Below are positions 20,950-29,899 of a DNA stretch of 64,000 nucleotides, in pieces; position 1 is the first letter of the stretch; the number at the start of each line of letters is the position of its first letter. The stretch comes from Aquabacterium parvum. GTDB taxonomy: Bacteria > Pseudomonadota > Gammaproteobacteria > Burkholderiales > Burkholderiaceae_C. The stretch lies in the NCBI RefSeq assembly GCF_001447195.1, contig NZ_LFRI01000103.1:1-64000 (forward strand). The letters run 5' to 3'. The notes under the pieces were generated by a model. That model saw nothing but the letters and a program-made list of their open reading frames with translations, made no database searches and had not been told where the DNA came from. A program made the translations under genes and the position numbers.

Positions 20950-21732
20950 ATGACCCACGCTCGCGTCAACCGCCATCCTCTTGCCGCCCAGCCCGCCCGC
21001 ATCCTGGGCAGCTTGCTGCTGGGCGGGGCCCTGGTGTTCGCCGCCGCCCAGGTGGCTCAGGCCGCCAGCCCCGCAGTGGCCAAGGCAGCGTCGGGCCCGT
21101 CCTCTGCGGGCGGGTGCGATGACGGCATGTGCCCCTGGCATGCCGGCGAGCATGCTCACAAGGGCGATCGCAAAGGCCATGGCAAGGGGGGCCACCATGG
21201 CCACGGCATGAAGGCCGAGCACGGCATGGGCCTGCCGTTTGCCGGCCCGGGCTTCGAGCGCCTGCTCGACGAAGTTCAGGCCACCGATGCCCAGCGCAAG
21301 CAGATCCGGGACATTGCCGACAAGGCCCGCACCGACCTGCGCGCCCTGCACGACAAGTCGCGCGAGCAGCACCACCATGCCATGGCCATCTGGACCTCGC
21401 CCAAGCTCGATGCCGGCGAGGCCGAAAAGCAGCGTCAGCAGATGCTGGCCCAGCACGACCAGGTCAGCAAGCGCCTGACGCAGGCCATGCTGGACGTCGG
21501 TCAGGTGCTGACGCCCGAACAGCGTGCCAAGGCTGCGGCCCTTCTCAAGCAACGCCATGAGCGCATGCAAGAGCGCATGGCCGATCGCAAAGAGCGACGT
21601 CACGAGCGCCGCGAAGAGGCGCATGGCTCCCGCGAAGGCGCGCAAGAGCGCCTGAACAACCACATGCTGCGCCGCCCGGCACCGCCCGCTTCGGCCCCAG
21701 CAGTGGCCAGCCAGCCGGCCCCTTCCCGCTGA
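20950..21732 (+). CDS. CpxP/Spy-family periplasmic protein
   Basis: A 260-residue exported protein. A signal peptide covers about 1-40 (ILGSLLLGGALVFAAAQVAQAA). A His/Gly/Lys-rich stretch (about 55-90, HGKGGHHGHGMK) follows, then an all-helical region with the LTxxQ-type signature LTPEQRAK, as in CpxP, Spy, and the CnrX/ZraP metal sensors. The C-terminal tail is Arg-rich, then Pro/Ala-rich. Family members act as periplasmic chaperones or inhibit a sensor kinase. The response regulator and kinase genes follow after 18 bases, so this is probably the accessory sensor of that system. AAGGA lies 9 bases before the ATG. The histidine richness suggests metal binding, which is inference. Confidence 0.85.
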   Translation: MTHARVNRHPLAAQPARILGSLLLGGALVFAAAQVAQAASPAVAKAASGPSSAGGCDDGMCPWHAGEHAHKGDRKGHGKGGHHGHGMKAEHGMGLPFAGPGFERLLDEVQATDAQRKQIRDIADKARTDLRALHDKSREQHHHAMAIWTSPKLDAGEAEKQRQQMLAQHDQVSKRLTQAMLDVGQVLTPEQRAKAAALLKQRHERMQERMADRKERRHERREEAHGSREGAQERLNNHMLRRPAPPASAPAVASQPAPSR

Positions 21733-21750
21733 CCCCCGGAGGGCGCGACA

Positions 21751-22476
21751 ATGGCGGACATGGCTGAACACATCCTGCTCATCGACGACGACATGCGCCT
21801 GAGCGCCATGGTGGCGGACTACCTCCGCAGCCACGGCTACCAGGTCTCCACCGCTGCGAGCCTGAACGCGGGGCGCGAACTCCTGGCTCGCCAAGCGGTG
21901 GATGCCCTGGTGCTCGACCTCATGCTGCCCGACGGCGACGGCCTGGACCTGTGCCGCGAGCTGCGGGCCTCGCCGCGCACCCGCACCCTGCCGGTGCTCA
22001 TGCTCAGCGCCCGTGGCGAGCCGACCGACCGCATCGTCGGCCTGGAGGTGGGCGCCGACGACTACCTGCCCAAGCCCTTCGAGCCGCGCGAGCTGCTGGC
22101 GCGCGTGCGGGCCCTGCTGCGCCGCACTTCCGTGCACGCCGATGACTCCGACGTGTGGCGCTTCGGTCGCCTGGAGATCGACACCGGGCTTCGCCAGGTT
22201 CGCCTGGCGGGCTCGGCATGCGACCTCACGTCCTACCAGTTCGACCTGCTCAGCGTGCTGGCCCAGCACCCGGGGCGCGTGCTCAGCCGCGACCAGATCA
22301 TGGACGCGCTCAAGGGCCACCCGCTGGAGGCTTTCGACCGCTCCATCGACGTGCACATCTCGCGCATCCGTGCCGCCATCGAGGACGATCCGAAAGAGCC
22401 GCGCCGCATCCTCACGGTGCGTGGCGTGGGCTACGTCTTCGCCAAGAAGCAGGACGCTGACCTCGACGCGGCATGA
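21751..22476 (+). CDS. OmpR-family response regulator (CpxR/RstA-like)
   Basis: A 241-residue transcription factor: receiver domain 1-120 with acidic residues IDDD at 11-14, phosphoacceptor Asp56 in LVLDLMLP and the conserved lysine in LPKPFEPREL; winged-helix DNA-binding domain about 135-230 with DRSIDVHISRIRAAIEDDP and RGVGYVF. The order cpxP-like, regulator, kinase and the CpxR-like box 0.9 kb upstream point to an envelope-stress circuit. The ATG at 21751 is preceded by GGAGGG; an ATG three codons later is an alternative. The stop overlaps the kinase gene by 4 bases. Confidence 0.93.
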   Translation: MADMAEHILLIDDDMRLSAMVADYLRSHGYQVSTAASLNAGRELLARQAVDALVLDLMLPDGDGLDLCRELRASPRTRTLPVLMLSARGEPTDRIVGLEVGADDYLPKPFEPRELLARVRALLRRTSVHADDSDVWRFGRLEIDTGLRQVRLAGSACDLTSYQFDLLSVLAQHPGRVLSRDQIMDALKGHPLEAFDRSIDVHISRIRAAIEDDPKEPRRILTVRGVGYVFAKKQDADLDAA

Positions 22477-23885
22477 AGACCCTGGCCCTGCGCATCTACC
22501 TCACGGTGGTGGCGGTGCTGCTGGTGTTCGCGCTCGTCTCAGGGTGGCTGGCGCAGCGCAACCTCGAGCACGAGCGCACCCAGGTGCAGTCCATGGCCGC
22601 CTGGAACGAGCGCGCTGCAGCCTGGGCCGAGTTGATCGAAAACAGCTTGCCACCGGCCACCGCGCCGGTGGATGAGCAGTCGCGCATCTTCCTGGATTGG
22701 TCCGAGCGCCTGCGCATGCCCATGGCGCTGGACGACCCGCTGGGCCGGCGCATCGCCACGTCCATCTTGCTGGAAGAGCGCTTGCGCCGCCAACCTGAGT
22801 TGCGCGAACGCATGCAGCGCTCGATCTTGTCCGATGGCCGCACGATGTGGGTGCTGCGCGCCTGGGTGGTGCGCGGCAAGGGCCCGCAGACCATCATGGG
22901 CCCGATGCGGGAGGGCGATGCCCCGCCTGGTGTGCCGCCACCTCCGCCGCGCGTGCAGCCCTGGCTGGAGCCGGTGGCCATGTTCGTGCCGCCCTGGATG
23001 GCCCATGGGGTGCCGGCGCTCATCCTGGCGCTGGTGCTGTTGTTCGGTGCCGTGGCACTGGGCGCCTGGCCCGTGGTCAACCGCCTGACGCGTCGCCTGC
23101 AAGCCTTGCGCTCCGGCGTCGAGGTCTTCGGCTCAGGCCAGCTGCAGCACCGTGTCAGCGTGGAAGGGGCCGACGAGGTCGCCGCGCTGGCGCGCAGCTT
23201 CAACGAGGCCGCCCAGCGCATCGAAGACCTGGTCACCTCCAACCGCAGCCTGCTGGCCAACGCCAGCCACGAACTGCGCTCGCCGCTGGCCCGACTGAAG
23301 ATGGCGGTGTCGCTGATGGCCGAGGCCTCGCCAGAGCGGGCCGCGCGCATCCGCGACGAGATCAACCAGGACATCCGCGAACTCGACGCCCTGGTCGAAG
23401 AGGTGCTGCTGGCCAGCCGCCTTGATTCGCGCCGCGACATCGAACACGCGCCGGTGGACCTGATGGGCCTGGCCACCGAAGAGGCTGCGCGTGTGGGGGC
23501 AGAGGTGCACATCGATGCGTCCTTCCCGCTGACGCCGCACCAGGGTGACGAGCGGCTGCTTCGCCGCGCCTTGCGCAACCTGCTGGAGAACGCACGCCGC
23601 TATGGTGGCCCGCAGGTCGAGCTCTTACTGCAGAGCGCCCGAGGTCAGCTGGAGTTGTCGGTGGCCGATCGCGGCCCGGGTGTGCCAGCCGAGCAGCGCG
23701 AGCGCATCTTCGAGCCCTTTTACCGCCTGCCGGGCCACGCAGAGCACGCCGGCGGCATCGGGCTGGGCCTGAGCCTGGTGCGCCAGATCGCCGAGCGGCA
23801 TGGCGGCCAGGTGCGCTGCGAAGCGCGCGAGGGTGGGGGCAGCTTGTTTGTGTTGAGCTTGCCGGGCTGGTCGCGCGCGCGCTGA
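22473..23885 (+). CDS. Sensor histidine kinase (CpxA-like)
   Basis: A 470-residue inner-membrane kinase. Membrane helices lie at about 8-28 and 172-195, enclosing a periplasmic domain of about 140 residues that ends in a proline run (GVPPPPPR). A HAMP domain follows (about 195-250), then the dimerisation domain with phosphoacceptor His266 in NASHELRSPL, and the ATPase with NLLENARRYG, DRGPGVP and GGIGLGLSLV. It should phosphorylate the overlapping response regulator. The periplasmic loop is probably the site of control by the CpxP-like protein, which is inference from context. Confidence 0.94.
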   Translation: MKTLALRIYLTVVAVLLVFALVSGWLAQRNLEHERTQVQSMAAWNERAAAWAELIENSLPPATAPVDEQSRIFLDWSERLRMPMALDDPLGRRIATSILLEERLRRQPELRERMQRSILSDGRTMWVLRAWVVRGKGPQTIMGPMREGDAPPGVPPPPPRVQPWLEPVAMFVPPWMAHGVPALILALVLLFGAVALGAWPVVNRLTRRLQALRSGVEVFGSGQLQHRVSVEGADEVAALARSFNEAAQRIEDLVTSNRSLLANASHELRSPLARLKMAVSLMAEASPERAARIRDEINQDIRELDALVEEVLLASRLDSRRDIEHAPVDLMGLATEEAARVGAEVHIDASFPLTPHQGDERLLRRALRNLLENARRYGGPQVELLLQSARGQLELSVADRGPGVPAEQRERIFEPFYRLPGHAEHAGGIGLGLSLVRQIAERHGGQVRCEAREGGGSLFVLSLPGWSRAR

Positions 23886-23954
23886 ACCCTGCGCAACGGC
23901 TGCCGCTCGCATGGGCGCCAGCGGCGTCCAACGGCCTCTCGCTGTGTCGGTCGT

Positions 23955-24974
23955 TCAGGCCCGGTGGTAGGCCTTGTACCAGTCCACGAAGCGGGCCACC
24001 CCTTCGCTCAGCCCCGTGTGCGGGGCCACGCCTGTCCAGGCTTGCAGCGCGCTGACGTCGGCGAAGGTGGCGGGCACGTCGCCTGGTGCCATGGGCTGCA
24101 GGTCGAGCTGGGCTTTCACGCCCAACGCGGACTCGAGCGTGCGGATGAAGTCCATCAGCTGAACCGGCTCGCTGTGCCCGATGTTGAAGACCTTGTAAGG
24201 CGCCCACGAGCCCGATGCCTGCGGCGCTTCGCGGTCGAAGGCATCGTCGGCCTCGGGTGGGCGGTCCAGCGTGGCCACCACGCCCGCAACGATGTCGTCG
24301 ATGTAGGTGAAGTCGCGGCGCATGTTGCCGTGGTTGAACACCTTGATCGGCTCGCCGGCCAGGATGGCCCGCGTGAACAGCATCGGCGCCATGTCCGGGC
24401 GGCCCCACGGCCCGTAGACCGTGAAGAAGCGCAGCCCCGTGGTCGGCAGACCGTAGAGGTGGCTGTAGGTGTGGGCCATCAGCTCGTTGGCCTTCTTGGT
24501 GGCCGCGTACAGGCTCACCGGGTGGTCCACGGCGTCGTCTTCGCTGAAAGGCATGCGGGTGTTGCCGCCGTACACGCTCGAGCTGCTGGCGTACACCAGG
24601 TGCTCGGTGCGGTGGTGGCGACACGCTTCGAGCATGTTCACGAAACCCACCAGGTTGGACTGCGAATAGGCGTGGGGGTGGGTGAGCGAGTAGCGCACGC
24701 CGGCCTGGGCGGCCAGGTGCACCACGCCATCGAAGCCTTCGGCCTTGAACAGCGCGTCCAGGGCGGGCATGTCGACCAGGTCGGCTTCCACGAAGCGGAA
24801 ACGCTCACCGCCCGGACTGGCCGAGATGGCCGCCAGGCGGTCCCGCTTGAGCTGCGGGCTGTAGTAGTCGTTGAGGTTGTCGAAGCCGATGACCGTGTCG
24901 CCGCGCTGCAGCAGCGCTTGCGACACGTGCATGCCGATGAAACCGGCCGCGCCGGTGACGAGGAACTTGCGCAT
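23955..24974 (-). CDS. NAD-dependent epimerase, UDP-glucuronate 4-epimerase-like
   Basis: A 339-residue extended SDR enzyme with the NAD-binding TGAAGFIG at the start, the catalytic YAATKK and the segment NLNDYYSPQLKRDRL that is typical of UDP-glucuronate 4-epimerases. The inferred reaction is UDP-GlcA to UDP-GalA for polysaccharide synthesis. It is the leftmost gene of the exopolysaccharide block and convergent with the kinase (69 bases apart). The start at 24974 gives the usual MRKFLVTGAAGF opening. A UDP-glucose or UDP-GlcNAc epimerase remains possible. Confidence 0.85.
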   Translation of the reverse strand: MRKFLVTGAAGFIGMHVSQALLQRGDTVIGFDNLNDYYSPQLKRDRLAAISASPGGERFRFVEADLVDMPALDALFKAEGFDGVVHLAAQAGVRYSLTHPHAYSQSNLVGFVNMLEACRHHRTEHLVYASSSSVYGGNTRMPFSEDDAVDHPVSLYAATKKANELMAHTYSHLYGLPTTGLRFFTVYGPWGRPDMAPMLFTRAILAGEPIKVFNHGNMRRDFTYIDDIVAGVVATLDRPPEADDAFDREAPQASGSWAPYKVFNIGHSEPVQLMDFIRTLESALGVKAQLDLQPMAPGDVPATFADVSALQAWTGVAPHTGLSEGVARFVDWYKAYHRA

Positions 24975-25041
24975 CCCGCTATTGTCGGTCAGCGCAAGGG
25001 CTCCCGACACCGCGCCAGGGCGGTGTCAAGCCGGGGCCGGG

Positions 25042-26145
25042 TCAGACGCGTGCGTCGCCCCAGCGAAGCGACGTGGTCTCGTCACCCTGGTAGGTGGTCT
25101 TGCCACTGCGGTCGACGCAGTACTGCGGCGAGGCCACCACGTCTTCGAACACGGTGTTCTCGGAGACGCGCGTGTACTCGAACAACACGCTGCGCTTGAC
25201 CGTGGAGTTCTTGCGCAGGCGGCTGCCGTGGCCGATCCAGCAAGGGCCTTCGATGGTCACGCCGGGCTCGACATCGCAGCTCGAGCCGATGTAGACCGGG
25301 CCGTTGATCTTGACCGTGTCCCAGTCGATGCGCGTGTTCAGTCCCACCCACACGCCAGGGCGAACCTGCGTGCCGGGCATGTCCATCTGGGCGACTTCAC
25401 CGGCCAGCACGCGCTGGCACACGGCCCAGTAGTCGGAGACGCGGCCGATGTCGATCCAGTTGAAGTGGCGGCTTTGCGCGAAGAAGGGCAGGCCCTTTTC
25501 GACCAGCAGCGGGAACAGCTCGCTGCCGATGTCGAACTCGCGGCCCGGCGGGATCAGGTCCAGCACGCTGGGCTCGAAGATGTAGATGCCGGTGGAGGCC
25601 AGGTTGGACTTGGCCTCTTCGGGGCTGGGCTTTTCCTGGAAGGAGGTGACGCGGCCTTCCTTGTCGGCCACGACGATGCCGTAGTTCTTGACCTGGTCGT
25701 TGGGCACCTCCAGCGTGATCACGCTGGCCATGGCGCCCTTCATCTTGTGCTCGTACAGCGCCGACTTGAAGTCGATGTCGATGATGGCGTCGCCGCACAG
25801 GACGATGGTGGTTTCGTCGAAGAAGCCCGAGAAATCCTGGATGCGGCGCATGCCGCCGGCCGAGCCCAGCGGCTTGGGCACGATCTCGCCGTGTTCGCGC
25901 GTGCCTTCGAAGGCGTAGCCGATCTCGACGTTCCAGCGGTGCCCGTCACCGAAGTAGTTCTCGATCTTCCAGTGGTTGAAGGCCACGTTGACCATGATTT
26001 CCTTGATGCCGTAGCGACCAAGGTGCTCGATGATGTATTCCATCACCGGCTTGCCGAGGATGGGCACCATGGGCTTGGGGGTCTGCTTGGTGAGGGGGCG
26101 GACCCGGGTTCCCTGACCCGCCGCCAGGATCATCGCCTTTGCCAT
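25042..26145 (-). CDS. NDP-sugar synthase (mannose-1-phosphate guanylyltransferase-like)
   Basis: A 367-residue nucleotidyltransferase. The N-terminal domain opens MAKAMILAAGQGTRVRPLT with the pyrophosphorylase signature and the KPMVP lysine; LCGDAIIDIDF carries the metal-binding aspartates. From about residue 270 a left-handed beta-helix is visible (VWVGLNTRIDWDTVKINGPVYIG, VTIEGPCWIGHGS). This layout is common in bacterial GDP-mannose or glucose-1-phosphate pyrophosphorylase-like proteins. GDP-mannose is needed by the gmd-fcl pathway in this locus and no other candidate is in the window, but the nucleotide is not certain. The start at 26145 removes 22 unrelated residues. Confidence 0.78.
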   Translation of the reverse strand: MAKAMILAAGQGTRVRPLTKQTPKPMVPILGKPVMEYIIEHLGRYGIKEIMVNVAFNHWKIENYFGDGHRWNVEIGYAFEGTREHGEIVPKPLGSAGGMRRIQDFSGFFDETTIVLCGDAIIDIDFKSALYEHKMKGAMASVITLEVPNDQVKNYGIVVADKEGRVTSFQEKPSPEEAKSNLASTGIYIFEPSVLDLIPPGREFDIGSELFPLLVEKGLPFFAQSRHFNWIDIGRVSDYWAVCQRVLAGEVAQMDMPGTQVRPGVWVGLNTRIDWDTVKINGPVYIGSSCDVEPGVTIEGPCWIGHGSRLRKNSTVKRSVLFEYTRVSENTVFEDVVASPQYCVDRSGKTTYQGDETTSLRWGDARV

Positions 26146-26310
26146 GGATCGACTTTCACTGCTGATTGTTGGTTGGAGGATGATGCTACAGAGTGGTGCG
26201 AAGTTCCCCACGCGATGAGGGGGGTGTGGCTTGCAGCACGCACTCTGCTTGATGCATCAAGGAGCAAGGGTTTGCCCTGAGCCTCTTGCACGTCGCGTGC
26301 CCGATCCAGC

Positions 26311-27216
26311 TCAGGCGGCCCTTGGGCAGGCCACCGATGTGGGGGCCAGGCCGATCGAGCCGGCCGCGTCGACCTCGAACAGGTGGCCCGCCGCGGGCTG
26401 CCGCGACAGCTGTTCGGCTGACAAGCCCTGTCTTGCCGTCGTCACGAACAGCCGATCCAGATCCGGGCCGGCAAAGCAGACGTTGGTGACGTGGTCTGTC
26501 GGCAGGGACACGCGGTGCGTGAGCCGGCCCTCTGCCGTGAAGCGGCTGACGCAGGCGCCGCCCCAGTGCGCCACCCAGACGTTGCCTTGGGCGTCGAAGG
26601 TCATGCCATCGGGGTAACCGTCGGATTCGCTGAAACGCAGCCACACGCGCTTGTTGCTCAGCGTGCCAGCGGCGACGTCCAGGTCGAAGGCGAAGATGGT
26701 GCGCGCGGCGCTGTCGGTGTGCAGCATCCGCGTCTGGCAGGGCGAGATGGCTGGGCCGTTGGCGACGCCATAGGGGCCGTCGACCTCGTCGCAACGCCCG
26801 TTTTCGTCGAGCCGGAACAAGCGGCCATCGGGGCGCGACTCGTCGTCGTTGTTGAGCGAGCCGGCCCAGACGCGGCCATGGGCGTCGGTCTTGGCATCGT
26901 TCAGACGCAGGGCAGAGCCCTCGGGGAAGGGGCGGGCCAGCCAGCCCAGCACCTCGATTTCGCTCGCGCCAGCCGGGCAACGGACCCAGGCCATGCCACC
27001 TTGCAGGCCGGCCAGCTGCAGGTCGGCTTGCCCGGTCGACAGCACCCAGCCCACGCGCTGTGGCGTTTTCCATTCGCACCAGGTCGGGGAACCAAGTTCC
27101 CAGCGCATGATCCGACATCCATGGATGTCGACCATCCAAAGGCGCTGTCGCGCCGCTTCCCAGTGCAGGCCTTCGCCCAGCTGGCTGGCGGTGGCCAGCA
27201 TCACATTCGCACTCAT
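26311..27216 (-). CDS. SMP-30/gluconolactonase/LRE-family hydrolase
   Basis: A 301-residue six-bladed beta-propeller hydrolase. The metal ligands of the regucalcin family are recognisable: LGEG near residue 15, RLNDAKTD, and GYPDGMTFD with the following VWVAHWGG. Family members hydrolyse sugar lactones. The ATG at 27216 has GGAG 6 bases upstream; an earlier start at 27237 would overlap the divergent beta-helix gene. It lies between the beta-helix proteins and the sugar-nucleotide genes, so a sugar-acid lactone from polysaccharide turnover is a possible substrate. Confidence 0.85.
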   Translation of the reverse strand: MSANVMLATASQLGEGLHWEAARQRLWMVDIHGCRIMRWELGSPTWCEWKTPQRVGWVLSTGQADLQLAGLQGGMAWVRCPAGASEIEVLGWLARPFPEGSALRLNDAKTDAHGRVWAGSLNNDDESRPDGRLFRLDENGRCDEVDGPYGVANGPAISPCQTRMLHTDSAARTIFAFDLDVAAGTLSNKRVWLRFSESDGYPDGMTFDAQGNVWVAHWGGACVSRFTAEGRLTHRVSLPTDHVTNVCFAGPDLDRLFVTTARQGLSAEQLSRQPAAGHLFEVDAAGSIGLAPTSVACPRAA

Positions 27217-27228
27217 CCTCGCTCCGTC

Positions 27229-29895
27229 ATGGCTCATCGTTTCAGCTGTTTCCGACCGGCTTGCCTGAATCAGGTGTTTCGCGGCCTGGTTTCCGTGTCC
27301 GTGGTGGTCGCCGCCGCGCAGCCCCTGTCGTCCGATGCCGCAGAGCTGCTTCGCTCGCCGGGCTGGCTGGCGGTGATGCCGGATGATAGCCAGCCCGTCG
27401 TGCCCGAGGTCCGCGCCAAGGGCCGGGAGTGGTTCGTGGACGCGGCCAAGGGCGACGACATGGGTGCCGGCAGCAAGTCCTCACCCTGGAAGACCCTGGG
27501 GCGCCTCAAGCGCGCCGCCTTGAGCTCGGGCGACGTGGTGCGTTTGCGCTGTGGCTCGGTCTGGCGGGAGACCCTCCTCCTCGACGGGCGTTCCTTGCCC
27601 GCAGGGTTGACCATCGCGGCCGAGGAAGGCTGCGCGACGGGCAAGTCGCCCAGCATCAGAGGCTCGGATGTGGTCGAGGCGGCCTGGGCGGCCGATGCCG
27701 TCACCAAAGGGGGCTTCGTGACCGATCGGTTTGGCGCGGCGTCGGCGCTTTTCTACAAGGGGCAACGCATGCTGCCCGCCCGCATGCCCGACGCGGGTGG
27801 CCCGGGCCAGGAATTTTTGCTGGCCGATGGTCAAAACAGCCGCAGGTCTTTCCGGGTGCGCGATGCCGAGCGCGGACAGATCGGCAGCCGAGAGCTCGTT
27901 GGTGCGACGGTCTATGTGCGTGCGGTGCCCTGGCAGGTCGAGAAGGCCGTGGTGAGCAGCTACGACCCGGCCTCCGGTGTGGTGACGCTGGACAAAGAGC
28001 TGACGTCCAACATCCTGACGGGCGCGGGCTACATCTTCGAGGGCAAGCGCTGGATGATGAACGCCAAAGGCGAGTGGTTCCACGACACCTCGGCCAAGCG
28101 CTTGTCCTTCCTGCCGCCTGATGGGCAGGCTCCCAACTCGGGAGACATCGAGGTGGTGTCTCGCGACCACGCCATCCTGGTCAGGGGGGCCAGGCAGTTG
28201 CGTGTGCTCGGGCTGGACCTGCGTCAAACCGCGGGGGTGGCGCTGGATGTTCAGTCCACGCGCGAATCTGTTTTTGAAGGCCTTGATTTCGCCTACCCGG
28301 GCGAGTACGCCGTGGTGATCGACCAGAGCAACGGGGTCATCCTCAAGGGCTCGCGCGTGGTCGCCAGCGGCTGGTCCAGCATCATGACGCGCAACGCACC
28401 CGACTGCGTGGTGGACGGCAACCTGGTCATCGACTCCGGTTTGCTCGGGCGTGCGGTGGGCAGTGGCGCGGCCATCATCGCCAATGGCGAGCGCAACCTG
28501 GTCACGCGCAACGTTGTGCTGCGCGCGGCCAACGCAGGCATCACCTTCTTCAACAAGGAAGGCACCAGCGTGGTCGACAACGTCGTGATCCAGCCCTGTG
28601 CGCGCCTGGCGGACTGCGGTGGCATCTACACCTGGACGGGGCACTCTCCCAGCCTGGCCACGCGCAAGCGCACGACCCGGGCCACGGTCAAGAACAACGT
28701 GGTGCTGGGCGGCACGAGCAACCTGGAGGGGACCGCCGGGCGTGGCCGCAACCAATCGGTTGGCATCTACCTCGACGAGATGACGGGTGGGGTGCAGGTC
28801 CTGTCCAACGTGTTGGCAGGCATGGAGAACGGGGTGTACCTGCACAACGCGCAGTTCAACGACATCACCGACAACACGGTGCGGGCGGTCACGCACGCCA
28901 GCATCACCGCACACATGTCTTTGCCGGACCAGGACGTCATCCGTGGCAACCGGTTGCGCAACAACTCACTGGTCTCCCGCCCTCCCGCTCGCGGTGGCGA
29001 TGAGGTGTTTGCGTTCAAGTGGCAACAGCGCGCCGATGCAGCTCGCCTGTTCTCGGGCGATGACGCCAACGTGGTTCAGGACAACGAGGTCGTGCGAGCG
29101 GGGGGCGAGGGGCGTTCTCGGTGGCTGGTGGGCGAAGGGGTGACGACGCGCACGCTGGCCCCAGGTGACTGGCAGAAGTTCGCCGTGCGCGAGCGCGAGC
29201 AGGTCCTGAACCTGGCGCCAGAGCCGGTGCGCCAGTTGGAGCGTGCAGGCGCTGGCGTGGTGCTCGATGGGGACATGCGCGCCAAGCCCTCTGCGTGGTC
29301 GCCGTACTTCAACCCCGCTGGCGCCGGGGGCGTTGCGACCCCCATGGCGTGTGATGGCGTGCCCTGCATCCGCTTCGTGACCGGTCACATGGGCGACGTG
29401 TTGTCCAGCAAGTCGTTCAAGATGTCGGCACAAAACGGCAAGAACAACCATGTGCTTCGCTACACGGTCAAGGCCGGCCCCAAGGGTGGGGCCATCCGGG
29501 TCACGGTGCGGCGCAATGGCCCTCCGTACGAGAGTTTCGGGCTGGATCAACCGCCGCTGAAGCTCGGCCCAGGCCAGGTTTTCAAGGCGGAGCTGCCGTT
29601 CGAGGCGACCAGCGCCGACCCTGCCAGGGTCGACTTCTCTGCCGAGCCAGGCTCGGAGGTGTTCCTCAGTCAAGTCGAGGTGGCGCAGGTGGCGCCCGCG
29701 TCAACGCAGCGCATCACCGCCGCGCGCTCCCTGTTCCTCGTGAACCTGAGCGATCGCCCACGCAACATCTCTTGTTCTGACGCGGGCTTGCCAGATTGCT
29801 CAGCCGTGGACGATGCCGGGCGCGAGGTCAAATGGCCCCTGGCCCTGGCACCGCGCAAAGGGGTGGCGGTGTTTCCTCGTCAGGCTGGCAACTGA
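27229..29895 (+). CDS. Parallel beta-helix repeat protein, paralog A
   Basis: An 888-residue exported protein, one of three relatives here. An N-terminal hydrophobic stretch (FRGLVSVSVVVAAA, about 17-30) suggests a signal peptide without a lipobox. Residues 68-90 hold the family opening WFVDAAKGDD...PWKTL, and 90 to about 580 read as right-handed beta-helix turns. The centre has a cysteine pair, Cys457 and Cys463, in CARLADCGGIYTWTG, then GIYLDEMTGGV. The C-terminal part (about 680-830) looks like a carbohydrate-binding jelly-roll (WSPYFNPAGAGG). Family enzymes include lyases and epimerases of acidic polysaccharides; activity here is unproven. It is the only plus-strand gene in the exopolysaccharide locus, its stop 4 bases from paralog B's. 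The start is uncertain: ATG 27229 lacks a ribosome-binding site and a GTG at 27274 gives a neater signal peptide. Confidence 0.8.
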   Translation: MAHRFSCFRPACLNQVFRGLVSVSVVVAAAQPLSSDAAELLRSPGWLAVMPDDSQPVVPEVRAKGREWFVDAAKGDDMGAGSKSSPWKTLGRLKRAALSSGDVVRLRCGSVWRETLLLDGRSLPAGLTIAAEEGCATGKSPSIRGSDVVEAAWAADAVTKGGFVTDRFGAASALFYKGQRMLPARMPDAGGPGQEFLLADGQNSRRSFRVRDAERGQIGSRELVGATVYVRAVPWQVEKAVVSSYDPASGVVTLDKELTSNILTGAGYIFEGKRWMMNAKGEWFHDTSAKRLSFLPPDGQAPNSGDIEVVSRDHAILVRGARQLRVLGLDLRQTAGVALDVQSTRESVFEGLDFAYPGEYAVVIDQSNGVILKGSRVVASGWSSIMTRNAPDCVVDGNLVIDSGLLGRAVGSGAAIIANGERNLVTRNVVLRAANAGITFFNKEGTSVVDNVVIQPCARLADCGGIYTWTGHSPSLATRKRTTRATVKNNVVLGGTSNLEGTAGRGRNQSVGIYLDEMTGGVQVLSNVLAGMENGVYLHNAQFNDITDNTVRAVTHASITAHMSLPDQDVIRGNRLRNNSLVSRPPARGGDEVFAFKWQQRADAARLFSGDDANVVQDNEVVRAGGEGRSRWLVGEGVTTRTLAPGDWQKFAVREREQVLNLAPEPVRQLERAGAGVVLDGDMRAKPSAWSPYFNPAGAGGVATPMACDGVPCIRFVTGHMGDVLSSKSFKMSAQNGKNNHVLRYTVKAGPKGGAIRVTVRRNGPPYESFGLDQPPLKLGPGQVFKAELPFEATSADPARVDFSAEPGSEVFLSQVEVAQVAPASTQRITAARSLFLVNLSDRPRNISCSDAGLPDCSAVDDAGREVKWPLALAPRKGVAVFPRQAGN

Positions 29896-29899
29896 CGCC

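Noticed and set aside
23900..23935. Hairpin between the kinase and the epimerase genes as a terminator
   Set aside because: A GCCGCT/AGCGGC stem is present but with a loop of about a dozen bases and no T-run, so it is not supported as a terminator.
26491..27228. A longer N-terminus for beta-helix paralog A reaching back into the SMP-30 gene
   Set aside because: The extra residues are antisense to SMP-30 and of low complexity, and the natural signal peptide begins near 27229-27274.
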